Assembly: GCA_004555245.1 (NCBI GenBank)
Contig: SFIS01000117.1
Location: forward strand, 1 to 11,036
DNA length: 11,036 bases
From: Bacteroidales bacterium
Lineage (GTDB): Bacteria; Bacteroidota; Bacteroidia; Bacteroidales; Bacteroidaceae
Direction of reading: 5' to 3'
The translations under genes were made by a program, and so were the position numbers. Shown one piece after another: positions 1 through 7,613 of the stretch (position 1 is the first letter of the stretch; the number at the start of each line of letters is the position of its first letter). A model generated the notes under the pieces. It made no database searches. It saw only the letters and a program-made list of their open reading frames with translations, and had not been told where the DNA came from.

Positions 1-1
1 G

Positions 2-217
2 CACCTGCTGAACGTGAGTTGCCGCACCCTCCAGCGCATGCGCAGCGAACAGCGCATCGCCTATGTCGTGCTGCGCGGCAAGTGCCGCTACCGGCAGTCG
101 GAAATCGACCGCCTGCTCGAAGACAGCACCATTACGGGTGATGCCGCGACCCCGGAACAGATGAAACGCAACCACACGCTGCGCACGGGCGGCAAACCCA
201 AAGGAAGGAGGACGTAG
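2..217 (+). CDS. xis2c: Xis2c-like excision protein, C-terminal part (gene cut by the left window edge)
   Basis: The frame is open from base 2 to the TAG at 215-217 with no upstream stop, so the true start lies outside the window; an internal GTG at 14 is not a credible start because the open frame continues upstream of it. The visible part reads as the second half of a MerR/excisionase-type winged helix-turn-helix: a recognition-helix-like stretch (V-S-C-R-T-L-Q-R-M-R), a short wing (VVLRGKCRYRQ) and the typical closing helix (SEIDRLLED), then a basic tail ending GKPKGRRT. In CTnDOT, Xis2c is a small DNA-binding recombination directionality factor that works with integrase in excision and also helps activate transfer genes. 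The next gene starts 3 nt after the stop, so the two form a tight operon. The family call is good; the exact symbol rests on gene order and my recall of CTnDOT. Confidence 0.8.
   Translation, partial: HLLNVSCRTLQRMRSEQRIAYVVLRGKCRYRQSEIDRLLEDSTITGDAATPEQMKRNHTLRTGGKPKGRRT
201..211 (+). promoter_or_regulatory. Shine-Dalgarno sequence of xis2d
   Basis: AAGGAAGGAGG lies inside the last codons of the upstream gene and ends 9 nt before the ATG at 221. It is unusually strong for Bacteroidales, where ribosome binding sites are usually weak and A-rich. It fixes the start of the downstream gene and suggests independent, efficient initiation within the polycistronic message. Confidence 0.6.
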
Positions 218-220
218 GAC

Positions 221-571
221 ATGGAACTGCTTACCCGCAACAATTTCGAGAACTGGATGCAGAAAGTTATGGAACGGCTCGACCGTCAGGACGAGATGCT
301 GCTCTCCATGCAGCCGTCCGGCAAAGCCCCGAACCCGATGGACGGGATCAGGCTTTTCGACAACCAAGACCTGTGCATGCTGCTCCAGATCAGCAAGCGC
401 ACCCTGCAACGCTACCGCAGCATCGGCGCATTGCCCTACAAGACGCTCGGCAAAAAGACCTATTACAGCGAGGCGGACGTGCTGACGTTCCTCTCCGAAC
501 ATGTAAAGGACTTCCGCAAGGAAGATATAGCCTTCTACAAGGCTCGTATCCATAATTTCTTTCAAAAATAA
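221..571 (+). CDS. xis2d: Xis2d-like excision protein, helix-turn-helix domain
   Basis: A complete 116-residue protein. Residues 1-40 are a polar, probably helical N-terminus (NNFENWMQKVMERLDRQDEM). Residues 42-105 form an excisionase/MerR-type winged helix-turn-helix: helix 1 FDNQDLCMLLQIS, recognition helix KRTLQRYRSIGAL, a wing PYKTLGKKTYYSEADV and a final helix. In CTnDOT, Xis2d is required with Xis2c and integrase for excision, and takes part in activating transfer and mobilization promoters; this is family knowledge, not visible here. The start at 221 is supported by the strong upstream Shine-Dalgarno sequence and a 3-nt gap after the preceding gene. The next gene begins 19 nt downstream. 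The gene looks intact. Confidence 0.85.
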   Translation: MELLTRNNFENWMQKVMERLDRQDEMLLSMQPSGKAPNPMDGIRLFDNQDLCMLLQISKRTLQRYRSIGALPYKTLGKKTYYSEADVLTFLSEHVKDFRKEDIAFYKARIHNFFQK

Positions 572-590
572 CCATTAAAACATTTTTCAG

Positions 591-2119
591 ATGGCAAAGA
601 AAAAAGACGAAAAGGACGTGGCTCCCCCAAGCGTATCCCCGCGAAAGCGGAGAACTCGCAGAGCTTCCTGCAATTCGACCGGCACGGCGACGTGCTGGAC
701 AACTTCTTCAAGAACTTCTTCCGCCAGTGCAAGGAACCCAGCCGCTTCGGTTTCTACCGTGTCGCGGCGGACCAAGCCGACAAACTGCTGGAGGTTATCA
801 AGGACTTGCTGAAAGACCCCGACGGCAACAAGGAGATGCTTGCGCCCCACAAGGTGGACACCTCCGGCTACGAAAAGAAAGTACAGGAGGAGCAGTCCGC
901 CGAAAAGCAGGAACAACCGGAACAGAAACAAGATGACGAACCTAAAAAACAGGAAGAAATGGAACAGAAAAACGAACAGAATCAGGAAAGCCCGCAACAG
1001 ACGCAGGGCAACCGGGGCTACCAGCCCATCGACGAGAGCAAGATCAACTGGCAGGAGTTGGAGGAGAAATGGGGCGTGAAGCGCGACGACCTTGAAAAGT
1101 CGGGCGATCTTAACAGGATGCTCAACTACGGCAAGTCCGACTTGGTGAGGGTGTCGCCCAATTTCGGCGGAGAGGCTTTCGAACTGGACGCCCGCCTCTC
1201 CTTCAAGAAGGACGGCGAGGGCAATGTCAGCCTTGTGCCGCACTTCATCCGCAAGGAGCAGAAGCTCGACGAGTATAAGGAACACAAGTTCTCCGACGAT
1301 GACCGGAAGAACCTGCGCGAAACGGGCAACCTCGGCAGGGTCGTGGACCTCGTGGACAGGGGAACGGGCGAGATCATCCCCTCGTTCGTCAGCATCGACC
1401 GCAAGACGAACGAAATCACGGATGTCCCGGCAAACAAGGTGCGCATACCGGAGCGCATCGGCAAGACGGAAATCACCAAGCAGGAGCAGGACATGCTGCG
1501 TGCCGGGCTGCCCGTGCGTGACAAGCTCATCGAGCGCAAGGACGGCAGGAAGTTCGTCACCACCCTGCAAGTGAACGTGGAGCAGCGCGGCGTGGAGTTC
1601 GTGCCGGGAACCGGCAGGTCGCCCCGTGCCGTCCAGACGCAGGAAACGAAGAACAACCCCGCACAGGGACAGGCGCAGGGTACGGAGAATGCCGCCAACA
1701 CGCAGAAGGAGCAACGCCGCAACACGTGGACTAACGCCGACGGCAGCATCCGACCCATCAGCAAATGGAGCGGCGTGGACTTCACCGAGCAGCAGAAAGC
1801 CGACTACGTGGCTGGCAAAGCCGTGAAATTAGAGAACGTGACCGACAAGCAAGGCTTCCACGCCACGATGTACATCAAGTTCAATCCGGAGAAGGGACGC
1901 CCGTACCGCTACGACACCAACCCCGACAACGCTCAGAAGGTCGCCCCGTCCAACGAGAGCCGCACGCAGGTGGCGGTGAACAGCGAGGGCAAGACCAACG
2001 AGGCTACCAAGAACCTGAAAGAACCGTTGCGGAAGGGACAGACCGCCCCGAAGGACACCGCACAGCAACAGCAGCAGGAGAAGCCGCAGAAAAGAAACAA
2101 TAAGGGCATGAAGATGTAA
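591..2119 (+). CDS. Orf3-like DUF4099/DUF3945 domain protein, N-terminus frameshifted
   Basis: The body of the protein (from a GTG at 692, 475 codons) is a DUF4099/DUF3945-type protein. It has an N-terminal segment (FFKNFFRQCKEPSRFGFYRV), a Lys/Glu/Gln-rich linker at about residues 65-108, a DUF4099-like block (about 110-150, WGVKRDDLEKSGDLNRML) and DUF3945-like repeats to about residue 310. A similar block at 345-410 and a basic Q-rich tail follow. The family is common in Bacteroidales ICEs; its function is unknown. The frame of the body stays open back to 572 and reads KRIPAKAENSQSFLQFDRHG before residue 1, but has no ATG, GTG or TTG there. The natural start seems to be ATG 591 (MAKKKDEKDVAPP) in another frame; adding one C to the C5 run at 624-628 joins the two as APPKRIPAKAENS. 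Gene order matches CTnDOT orf3, between xis2d and exc. It is either frameshifted or translated from a later GTG. Confidence 0.75.
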
Positions 2120-2130
2120 TCCGGTGTCCG

Positions 2131-2147
2131 CCACTAAATCCGAAGTA
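2131..2147 (+). repeat. Intergenic repeated motif, copy 1 (upstream of topoisomerase)
   Basis: CCACTAAATCCGAAGTA lies in the 59-nt gap between the DUF3945 gene and the topoisomerase, 31 nt before the ATG at 2179. A near-identical copy sits at 4372-4389 directly before the DUF1896 start, differing by one inserted T and one G/A change. The role is unknown. Confidence 0.5.
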
Positions 2148-2178
2148 CCATTTGTAAAATTCAAAACGACAGAAGAAT

Positions 2179-4254
2179 ATGAAGACAATCATTGCAGAAA
2201 AGCCGTCTGTGGCACGTGAGATCGCCCGTATCGTGGGCGCGACAAAGAGAGAGGAAGGATATTTCGAGGGAGGCGGCTACGCCGTGACATGGGCGTTCGG
2301 ACACCTCGTGCAGCTTGCCATGCCCGACGGCTACGGCATACGCGGCTTCGTCCGTGACAACCTGCCCGTCATCCCCGACACCTTCACGCTCGTCCCCCGC
2401 CAGACCAAGACGGAGAAGGGTTACAAGCCTGACAGCGGTGTGGCGGCGCAGATAAAGGTTATCGCCACCCTGTTCAACAGGAGCGAACAAATCATCGTGG
2501 CGACCGATGCAGGGCGTGAGGGTGAGCTTATCTTCCGATACCTCTACCATTATATCGGATGCACCACCCCGTTTGTGCGCCTTTGGATAAGCTCGCTTAC
2601 CGACAAGGCTATCCGCGAGGGGCTGCGCAACCTCGAAGCGGGCGGCAAATACGACAATCTCTATCTTGCCGCCAAAGCGCGGAGCGAATCAGACTGGCTC
2701 GTGGGCATCAACGGCACGCAGGCACTCTCCATCGCCGCCGGACACGGCACATATTCCATCGGACGGGTGCAGACACCTACATTGGCAATGGTGTGCGCAC
2801 GCTATTGGGAGAACCGCCGCTTCACACCCGAAGCCTTTTGGCAGCTCCATATCGCAACGGACGGCTGCGACGAAGGAACAGTGAAGTTTTCCTCTTCCGA
2901 AAAGTGGAAAGAGAAAGAGCCTGCGACGGAACTGTATGATAAGGTGAAGTCGGCAGGCACAGCCACCGTCACGAAAGCCGAACGCAAGGAGAAGACGGAG
3001 GAAACACCGCTCCTGTACGACCTGACGACGCTCCAGAAGGAAGCCAACGCCAAGCACGGCTTCACGGCGGAACAGACGCTTGAAATCGCGCAGAAGCTCT
3101 ATGAGAAGAAGCTCATCACCTATCCGCGAACCGGAAGCCGCTACATACCCGAAGACATGTTCGCTGAAATCCCCAAGCTGCTCGCCTTCATCGGGGCTTT
3201 GCCCGAATGGAAAGGCAAGGTGCAGCCGAAAGCGCAGCCGACACGCCGCAGTGTGGACGGCGGCAAGGTGACGGACCACCACGCCCTGCTCGTCACTGGC
3301 GAGAAGCCGCTGTTCCTCTCCAAAGAGGACAGCACCATTTATCAGATGGTTGCCGGGCGCATGATTGAGGCTTTCTCCGAGAAATGCGTCAAGGACACCG
3401 CCACCGTCACGGCGGAATGTGCCGGAGTGGAGTTCACGGTGAAAGGCAGCATCATCAGGCAAGCCGGATGGCGTGCCGTCTATGGCGGGGAGGACAAGGA
3501 AGAAACCGCCATCCCCGATTGGCGGGAAGGCGACACGCTGACGCTGAAAGGCTGCTCCATCACGGAGGGCAAGACCAAACCCAAACCGCTGCATACCGAA
3601 GCGACACTGTTGTCGGCAATGGAAACGGCGGGCAAGGACATAGAGGACGACGCATTGCGTCAGGCGTTGAAGGACTGCGGCATCGGCACGCCCGCCACCC
3701 GTGCGGCGATTATCGAAACGCTCTTCAAACGCGGCTACATGGAACGCTGCAAGAAATCGCTTGTGCCGACAGAAAAAGGGCTTGCCCTCTACTCGGTCGT
3801 GAAGACGATGCGCATCGCCGACGTAGCCATGACGGGCGAATGGGAGAAGAATCTGGCACGCATCGAGCGCGGGGAACTGCCCGCTGACACCTTCCGCAGG
3901 GAGATAGAGGCGTACACACGTGAAATCACCTCCGAACTGCTCTCGTGCGACAAACTGTTCTCCCGCAGGGATTCCGGCTGCAAGTGTCCCAAGTGCGGGA
4001 CGGGCAGCATGCAGTTCTACGGCAAGGTGGTACGCTGCGACAACGCGGAGTGCGGGCTGCCCGTGTTCCGCCTGAAGGCGAACCGCACCCTTTCCGACGA
4101 CGAGATCAAAGAGCTGCTCACCGACGGGCATACGAAGCTGCTCAAAGGCTTCAAAAGGACTATAACACGACTTTCGTGTTCCCCGAAAGGAAAACGAGCA
4201 GGAAATTTTCAGGACGGAAGAAATAGTATTACCTTTGCCACTGGTTCAGAGTAA
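2179..4254 (+). CDS. topB: Type IA DNA topoisomerase III (CTnDOT Exc-like), altered C-terminus
   Basis: The 691-codon ORF is a topoisomerase III. It has an N-terminal TOPRIM domain (E7 in AEKPSVARE; D110 and E114-E116 in ATDAGREGELIFR), then SDWLVGINGTQA (171-182), IGRVQTPTL (194-202) and the catalytic tyrosine Y315 in LITYPRTGSRYIP. A C-terminal zinc ribbon has cysteines at about 601, 603, 606 and onward (CKCPKCGTG). The enzyme family cuts and reseals single strands to relax or decatenate DNA. In CTnDOT the equivalent Exc protein is encoded in the excision operon, promotes excision in vivo and has topoisomerase activity. The final 33 or so residues (RTITRLSCSPKGKRAGN...) do not look native: the usual ending, KDYNTTFVFPERK...KFSGRKK, is present in another frame at 4155-4226. 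All catalytic residues are upstream of the change, so activity may survive. Start ATG 2179 is the only good candidate. Confidence 0.92.
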   Translation: MKTIIAEKPSVAREIARIVGATKREEGYFEGGGYAVTWAFGHLVQLAMPDGYGIRGFVRDNLPVIPDTFTLVPRQTKTEKGYKPDSGVAAQIKVIATLFNRSEQIIVATDAGREGELIFRYLYHYIGCTTPFVRLWISSLTDKAIREGLRNLEAGGKYDNLYLAAKARSESDWLVGINGTQALSIAAGHGTYSIGRVQTPTLAMVCARYWENRRFTPEAFWQLHIATDGCDEGTVKFSSSEKWKEKEPATELYDKVKSAGTATVTKAERKEKTEETPLLYDLTTLQKEANAKHGFTAEQTLEIAQKLYEKKLITYPRTGSRYIPEDMFAEIPKLLAFIGALPEWKGKVQPKAQPTRRSVDGGKVTDHHALLVTGEKPLFLSKEDSTIYQMVAGRMIEAFSEKCVKDTATVTAECAGVEFTVKGSIIRQAGWRAVYGGEDKEETAIPDWREGDTLTLKGCSITEGKTKPKPLHTEATLLSAMETAGKDIEDDALRQALKDCGIGTPATRAAIIETLFKRGYMERCKKSLVPTEKGLALYSVVKTMRIADVAMTGEWEKNLARIERGELPADTFRREIEAYTREITSELLSCDKLFSRRDSGCKCPKCGTGSMQFYGKVVRCDNAECGLPVFRLKANRTLSDDEIKELLTDGHTKLLKGFKRTITRLSCSPKGKRAGNFQDGRNSITFATGSE
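4155..4226 (+). other. Out-of-frame remnant of the topoisomerase native C-terminus
   Basis: Read in the frame starting at 4155, this stretch encodes KDYNTTFVFPERKTSRKFSG and then RKK-stop, the kind of basic tail that ends Bacteroidales ICE topoisomerases. The main frame crosses it out of phase and runs on to 4254. The junction is at about 4150-4158 (TTC AAA AGG). Either a single A insertion or a multi-base deletion could account for it; from memory, intact homologues carry a short extra segment (GKxFDAxxxFD-like) here, favouring a deletion. Confidence 0.55.
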
Positions 4255-4303
4255 TGAATTGTTCTTCGATACCGGATTACACTCATACTTTGGATTTAGT
4301 GGT

Positions 4304-4336
4304 GGCACTCGGAGGGATACCGAGTGCCTTTTCTTT
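4304..4336 (+). terminator. Intrinsic (rho-independent) terminator after the excision operon
   Basis: A perfect 9-bp stem GGCACTCGG / CCGAGTGCC (4304-4312 and 4320-4328) with a 7-nt loop AGGGATA is followed by TTTTCTTTCTCCTTT. It lies 50 nt after the topoisomerase stop and 54 nt before the DUF1896 start, so it likely ends or attenuates the excision-operon transcript. The rest of the gap (4255-4389) shows no Bacteroides-type promoter that I can recognise. Confidence 0.8.
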
Positions 4337-4371
4337 CTCCTTTCCAGACGATTATCCACGTCATTACCAAT

Positions 4372-4389
4372 CCACTAAATTCCAAAGTA
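4372..4389 (+). repeat. Intergenic repeated motif, copy 2 (immediately before DUF1896 start)
   Basis: CCACTAAATTCCAAAGTA ends at the base before the ATG at 4390. It matches the copy at 2131-2147 except for one extra T and one A/G change. Its position abutting a start codon suggests a role in translation initiation or a transplanted upstream segment; neither can be told from sequence alone. Confidence 0.5.
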
Positions 4390-4842
4390 ATGAACAACAA
4401 GAAGAAAAACGAGGGTCAGACCGACTTTTCCTATTACGGTCTGTACCTGCTGGACTACCTCCGCACGAACAGGTTTGAACAGGCTTCCGATGATGCCTTC
4501 ATCCGGGAGCGTGCCGACCGTGCCGCCGAAACGTATGAGCGTGTGCGGCTCGAAGGCTATCCGCCCGAAGGGGCGCAGGAGTTGGCGATGGACACGCTCC
4601 TGCGGGGGCTTCGCTATTCCAAGTACGCCATCCTCCGCGAAGTCGTGGAAAACGAGTTTGCCAACGAAGTGCCGGAAAAGAAACGCGAAGCCTTCATCCG
4701 AAAGCTGCTGCCGCCTGTCGGTAATGTATTCTCCGCCTATGACCTTTCGGACGACAACTTCGCCCTGTCGCCCGAATACGACCTGCTCTACACGGAGCTG
4801 ACGGGAGCCGCCGTCCTTTATATCGACGAGTATGGCGTTTAA
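4390..4842 (+). CDS. DUF1896 family protein
   Basis: A 150-residue soluble, acidic, mostly helical protein of a family found almost only in Bacteroidales ICEs; no function is known to me. Recognisable parts are the N-terminal SYYGLYLLDYLRTNRF, a central block of charged helices (ERADRAAETYERVRLEGYPP, ELAMDTLLRGLRYSKYAILR) and the C-terminal LSPEYDLLYTELTGAAVLYI. The frame is open further upstream with an ATG at 4324, but that would start inside the terminator stem, so the ATG at 4390 (MNNKKKNEGQTDFSYYG) is the better start. Its last 11 nt overlap the start of the methylase gene (ATGGCGTTTAA), which points to translational coupling and a shared role. It has no signal peptide or membrane segment. 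Confidence 0.82.
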   Translation: MNNKKKNEGQTDFSYYGLYLLDYLRTNRFEQASDDAFIRERADRAAETYERVRLEGYPPEGAQELAMDTLLRGLRYSKYAILREVVENEFANEVPEKKREAFIRKLLPPVGNVFSAYDLSDDNFALSPEYDLLYTELTGAAVLYIDEYGV

Positions 4843-7600
4843 CCGCAAACAACGGCTGCGGGACAACATCGAGGCGATACGGACGGCATTCATCCTTGAC
4901 AGGGAACGGAGGACGGCAACCGCCGAGGAACAAGCCATACTTCGGAAGTATTGCGGTTTCGGCGGATTGAAGTGCATACTGAACCCGGCAAAGGAACTGA
5001 CGGATGCCGTGCATTGGGCGAAATCGGACCTCGAACTGTTTGCCCCTACGGTGGAGCTGCACAGGCTGGTGCGTGAAAACAGCAAGGACGATACGGAGTA
5101 CAAGCGGTACGTGGATGCCATGAAGCAGTCCGTGCTGACCGCTTTCTACACCCCGCCGGAGATAACCGGCACTATCGCGGATGTACTGCATGAACACGGC
5201 ATACGTCCCGATCGCGTATTGGAGCCGTCGGCGGGCGTGGGCGCATTCGTGGATGCCGTGCTGGAAAACAAGCCGGACGCGGATATCATGGCTTTCGAGA
5301 AAGACCTGATGACGGGCAAAATATTGGGATACCTGCATCCAGACCAAAAGGTAAGGGTGCAGGGATTCGAGAAGATAGAGAAGCCATTCACGGACTATTT
5401 CGACCTTGCTATCTCGAACATCCCGTTCGGCGACGTGGCTGTGTTCGACCCGGAGTTCACGGGCAGCCAAGACCCGGCAAGGCGTTCCGCACCGAAGGCA
5501 ATACACAACTACTTCTTCCTGAAAAGCCTTGACGCGGTGCGTGAGGGCGGCATCGTGGCGTTCATCACCTCTCAAGGGGTACTGGACGCACCGTCCAACG
5601 CGCCCATACGCGAGTATATGATGCGTAATGCCAATCTGGTGGGAGTCGCACGCCTGCCGAACAACCTCTTCACGGACAACGCGGGTACGGAAGTGGGTAG
5701 CGACCTGATTATCCTGCAAAAGAACAGCGGCAAGAAACGGGAGCTGTACGATTATGAAGAGTTGTTCGTGCAGACGGAAAAGACACCGATAGGTAGTTTC
5801 CAGAACGGGTATGTCGGCAGCATCGGCATGATTCCCCACTCGGATCTGATAAGCGGCACAGACCCTTACGGGAAACCAGCCTATAAAGTCATGCACCGGG
5901 ACGGCATCGAGCAAATGGCGGAGGATTTGCGGGAACATATGGATATTGAGCTGTATAAGTTGGACAAAAAGCTGTATGAAATGCACAGCCTGCATCCGGC
6001 ACAGGGGAAAAGCACGGTGACAGAAACCATTTCCACACCGGTTGTCACTCCTGAGATACAGCCACGTCATGAAATGGCAGTGAAGCCCGAAGCGGCAACA
6101 CCGCAGCCGGAGGAAGAAAAGTCGGAGATAGAGCCGCGCCGCCCCGATTATTCGGAGGGCGTGCAGCTCTCCCTGCTCGACCTCTGGGGCATAACGGAGG
6201 AAGTACGCAAGCAGGAAGCACCCGCCAAGAAGAAAAAGACGGCGAAAAAGGAAAGCCCGGCAAGGCGCATGCCTCCCAAACCGCAGGCGCAGGTTACGCC
6301 GAAGGTTACGACCGCACCGCCACAGCCGTCTGCCGCACCGCCGACGGAAAGCAGGGACAGCCATGAAACAAAGCCGGTGAGTGTCGCAGCCAAAGCCGAT
6401 CCGGATGATATTTACGCTACTTTGGATTGGGACACCAATCCGCCCATCAACGGCTTCTATGAAATGATGATGGACCTCACGCCGGAGCGACGCAAGGAAC
6501 TTCGCAGGCTGGCGGCACAGCATCAGGAGAAACGGCAGCATGTCCCGGACGTGAAAGCCGCGCCGGAGCAGGAAACACGGCAACCCGAAACACAGCCGGA
6601 AGTTGCCGCCATTCCTGTCGCTCCCGCAACGGAAGCGGCTGCAACCTCCCTTTTTCCCGAAATGGAAGCGGAAAAACCGAAAGAGGAAGCTCCCGACCTG
6701 TCGCCGCGTCCCTACCACCGCACGCCGGAAATGCACTTGCGTGAAGGCTCGTTAGTGGCTGACAGTGGGCGTCGTAACATCGGTTATCTGAAAGACATCA
6801 CGCCTTACGGCGCGACATTCCAGCCGCTTGGACTGACAGGCTATCAGAAAGAGAAGGCGTTGCTGTATGTGTCGCTCCGTGACGCATACGAGCGTCTGTA
6901 CCGTTATGAATCGAACAGGCGCGAGGAAAACCCGCAGTGGCGTGAGCATCTGAACACCTGCTATGACGAGTTTGTCATGCGCTACGGCAACCTCAACGCC
7001 AAGCAGAACGTGAAACTGGTGGTGATGGATGCAGGAGGACGCGACATCCTTTCGCTGGAACGTGCGGAGGACGGCAGGTTCGTCAAGGCGGACATTTTCG
7101 AGCGTCCCGTTTCCTTCTCGGTAGAGAGCCATGCCAACGTAAGCTCTCCCGAAGAGGCACTCTCCGCATCGCTCAACAAGTTCGGCACGGTCAATCTCGA
7201 CTATATGCGGGAGATAACCGACAGTACGGAGGAGGGATTGCTTGACGCCCTCAAAGGACGCATCTTCTACAACCCGCTCGTAACCGGTTACGAGATAAAG
7301 GACAGGTTCATCGCCGGGAACGTGATAGAGAAGGCGGAACGCATCGAGGCATGGATGGGCGACAACCCCGAAAACGGGCGTATGCCGGAAGTGAAGCAGG
7401 CGTTGGAGGCTCTGAAAGAAGCCGAGCCGCCGCGCATCGCTTTTGAAGACCTCGACTTCAATTTCGGGGAACGCTGGATTCCGACGGGCGTATATGCCGC
7501 CTACATGAGCCGTCTTTTTGACACGGACGTGAAAATCGCCTACTCCGCAAGCATGGACGAATTTTCGGTGGCGTGCGGCTACCGCACCATGCCTGCATAA
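4832..7600 (+). CDS. N6-adenine DNA methylase-like half of an ICE methylase/helicase protein
   Basis: This 922-codon ORF begins with a helical segment (LRDNIEAIRTAF) and YCGFGGLK, followed by a class I methyltransferase domain at about residues 100-310. The SAM-binding motif I is E131-P-S-A-G-V-G and the catalytic motif IV is N196-I-P-F, a variant of NPPF typical of this family; also FFLKSLDAVREGGIVAFITS and AGTEVGSDLIILQKN. Residues 390-650 are a low-complexity Pro/Glu/Lys/Ala linker that contains QLSLLDLW (445-452), resembling a sliding-clamp binding peptide. Residues 690-920 are conserved but unassigned. In related ICEs the same domains are fused to a helicase in one protein of about 1,900 residues; here the ORF stops at 7598-7600 just before the helicase half. 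The start overlaps the DUF1896 gene. Modification, anti-restriction or replication roles are possible; none is shown by the sequence. Confidence 0.85.
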   Translation: MAFNRKQRLRDNIEAIRTAFILDRERRTATAEEQAILRKYCGFGGLKCILNPAKELTDAVHWAKSDLELFAPTVELHRLVRENSKDDTEYKRYVDAMKQSVLTAFYTPPEITGTIADVLHEHGIRPDRVLEPSAGVGAFVDAVLENKPDADIMAFEKDLMTGKILGYLHPDQKVRVQGFEKIEKPFTDYFDLAISNIPFGDVAVFDPEFTGSQDPARRSAPKAIHNYFFLKSLDAVREGGIVAFITSQGVLDAPSNAPIREYMMRNANLVGVARLPNNLFTDNAGTEVGSDLIILQKNSGKKRELYDYEELFVQTEKTPIGSFQNGYVGSIGMIPHSDLISGTDPYGKPAYKVMHRDGIEQMAEDLREHMDIELYKLDKKLYEMHSLHPAQGKSTVTETISTPVVTPEIQPRHEMAVKPEAATPQPEEEKSEIEPRRPDYSEGVQLSLLDLWGITEEVRKQEAPAKKKKTAKKESPARRMPPKPQAQVTPKVTTAPPQPSAAPPTESRDSHETKPVSVAAKADPDDIYATLDWDTNPPINGFYEMMMDLTPERRKELRRLAAQHQEKRQHVPDVKAAPEQETRQPETQPEVAAIPVAPATEAAATSLFPEMEAEKPKEEAPDLSPRPYHRTPEMHLREGSLVADSGRRNIGYLKDITPYGATFQPLGLTGYQKEKALLYVSLRDAYERLYRYESNRREENPQWREHLNTCYDEFVMRYGNLNAKQNVKLVVMDAGGRDILSLERAEDGRFVKADIFERPVSFSVESHANVSSPEEALSASLNKFGTVNLDYMREITDSTEEGLLDALKGRIFYNPLVTGYEIKDRFIAGNVIEKAERIEAWMGDNPENGRMPEVKQALEALKEAEPPRIAFEDLDFNFGERWIPTGVYAAYMSRLFDTDVKIAYSASMDEFSVACGYRTMPA

Positions 7601-7613
7601 CACCTGCCCGGAT

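Noticed and set aside
587..1714. 375-codon minus-strand ORF
   Set aside because: Complementary shadow of the DUF3945 gene; Leu/Val/Phe-rich composition with no domain, created by the high-GC codon pattern.
2120..2178. Possible promoter in front of the topoisomerase (TACCATTTG)
   Set aside because: Spacing within the -7 motif is wrong (TAnnnTTTG) and no proper -33 element sits 19-21 bp upstream.
2689..4131. 480-codon minus-strand ORF
   Set aside because: Shadow opposite the topoisomerase, whose motifs are unambiguous on the + strand.
4324..4389. Upstream ATG extension of DUF1896
   Set aside because: It would start within the terminator hairpin, and its extra 22 residues look like non-coding translation; ATG 4390 gives the expected N-terminus.
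4254..4478. 74-codon + strand ORF beginning in the topoisomerase/DUF1896 gap
   Set aside because: It runs through the terminator stem and then out of phase through the DUF1896 gene; its product shows no family resemblance.
4694..6736. 680-codon minus-strand ORF
   Set aside because: Shadow opposite the methylase; low-complexity Arg/Phe/Leu protein without recognisable motifs.
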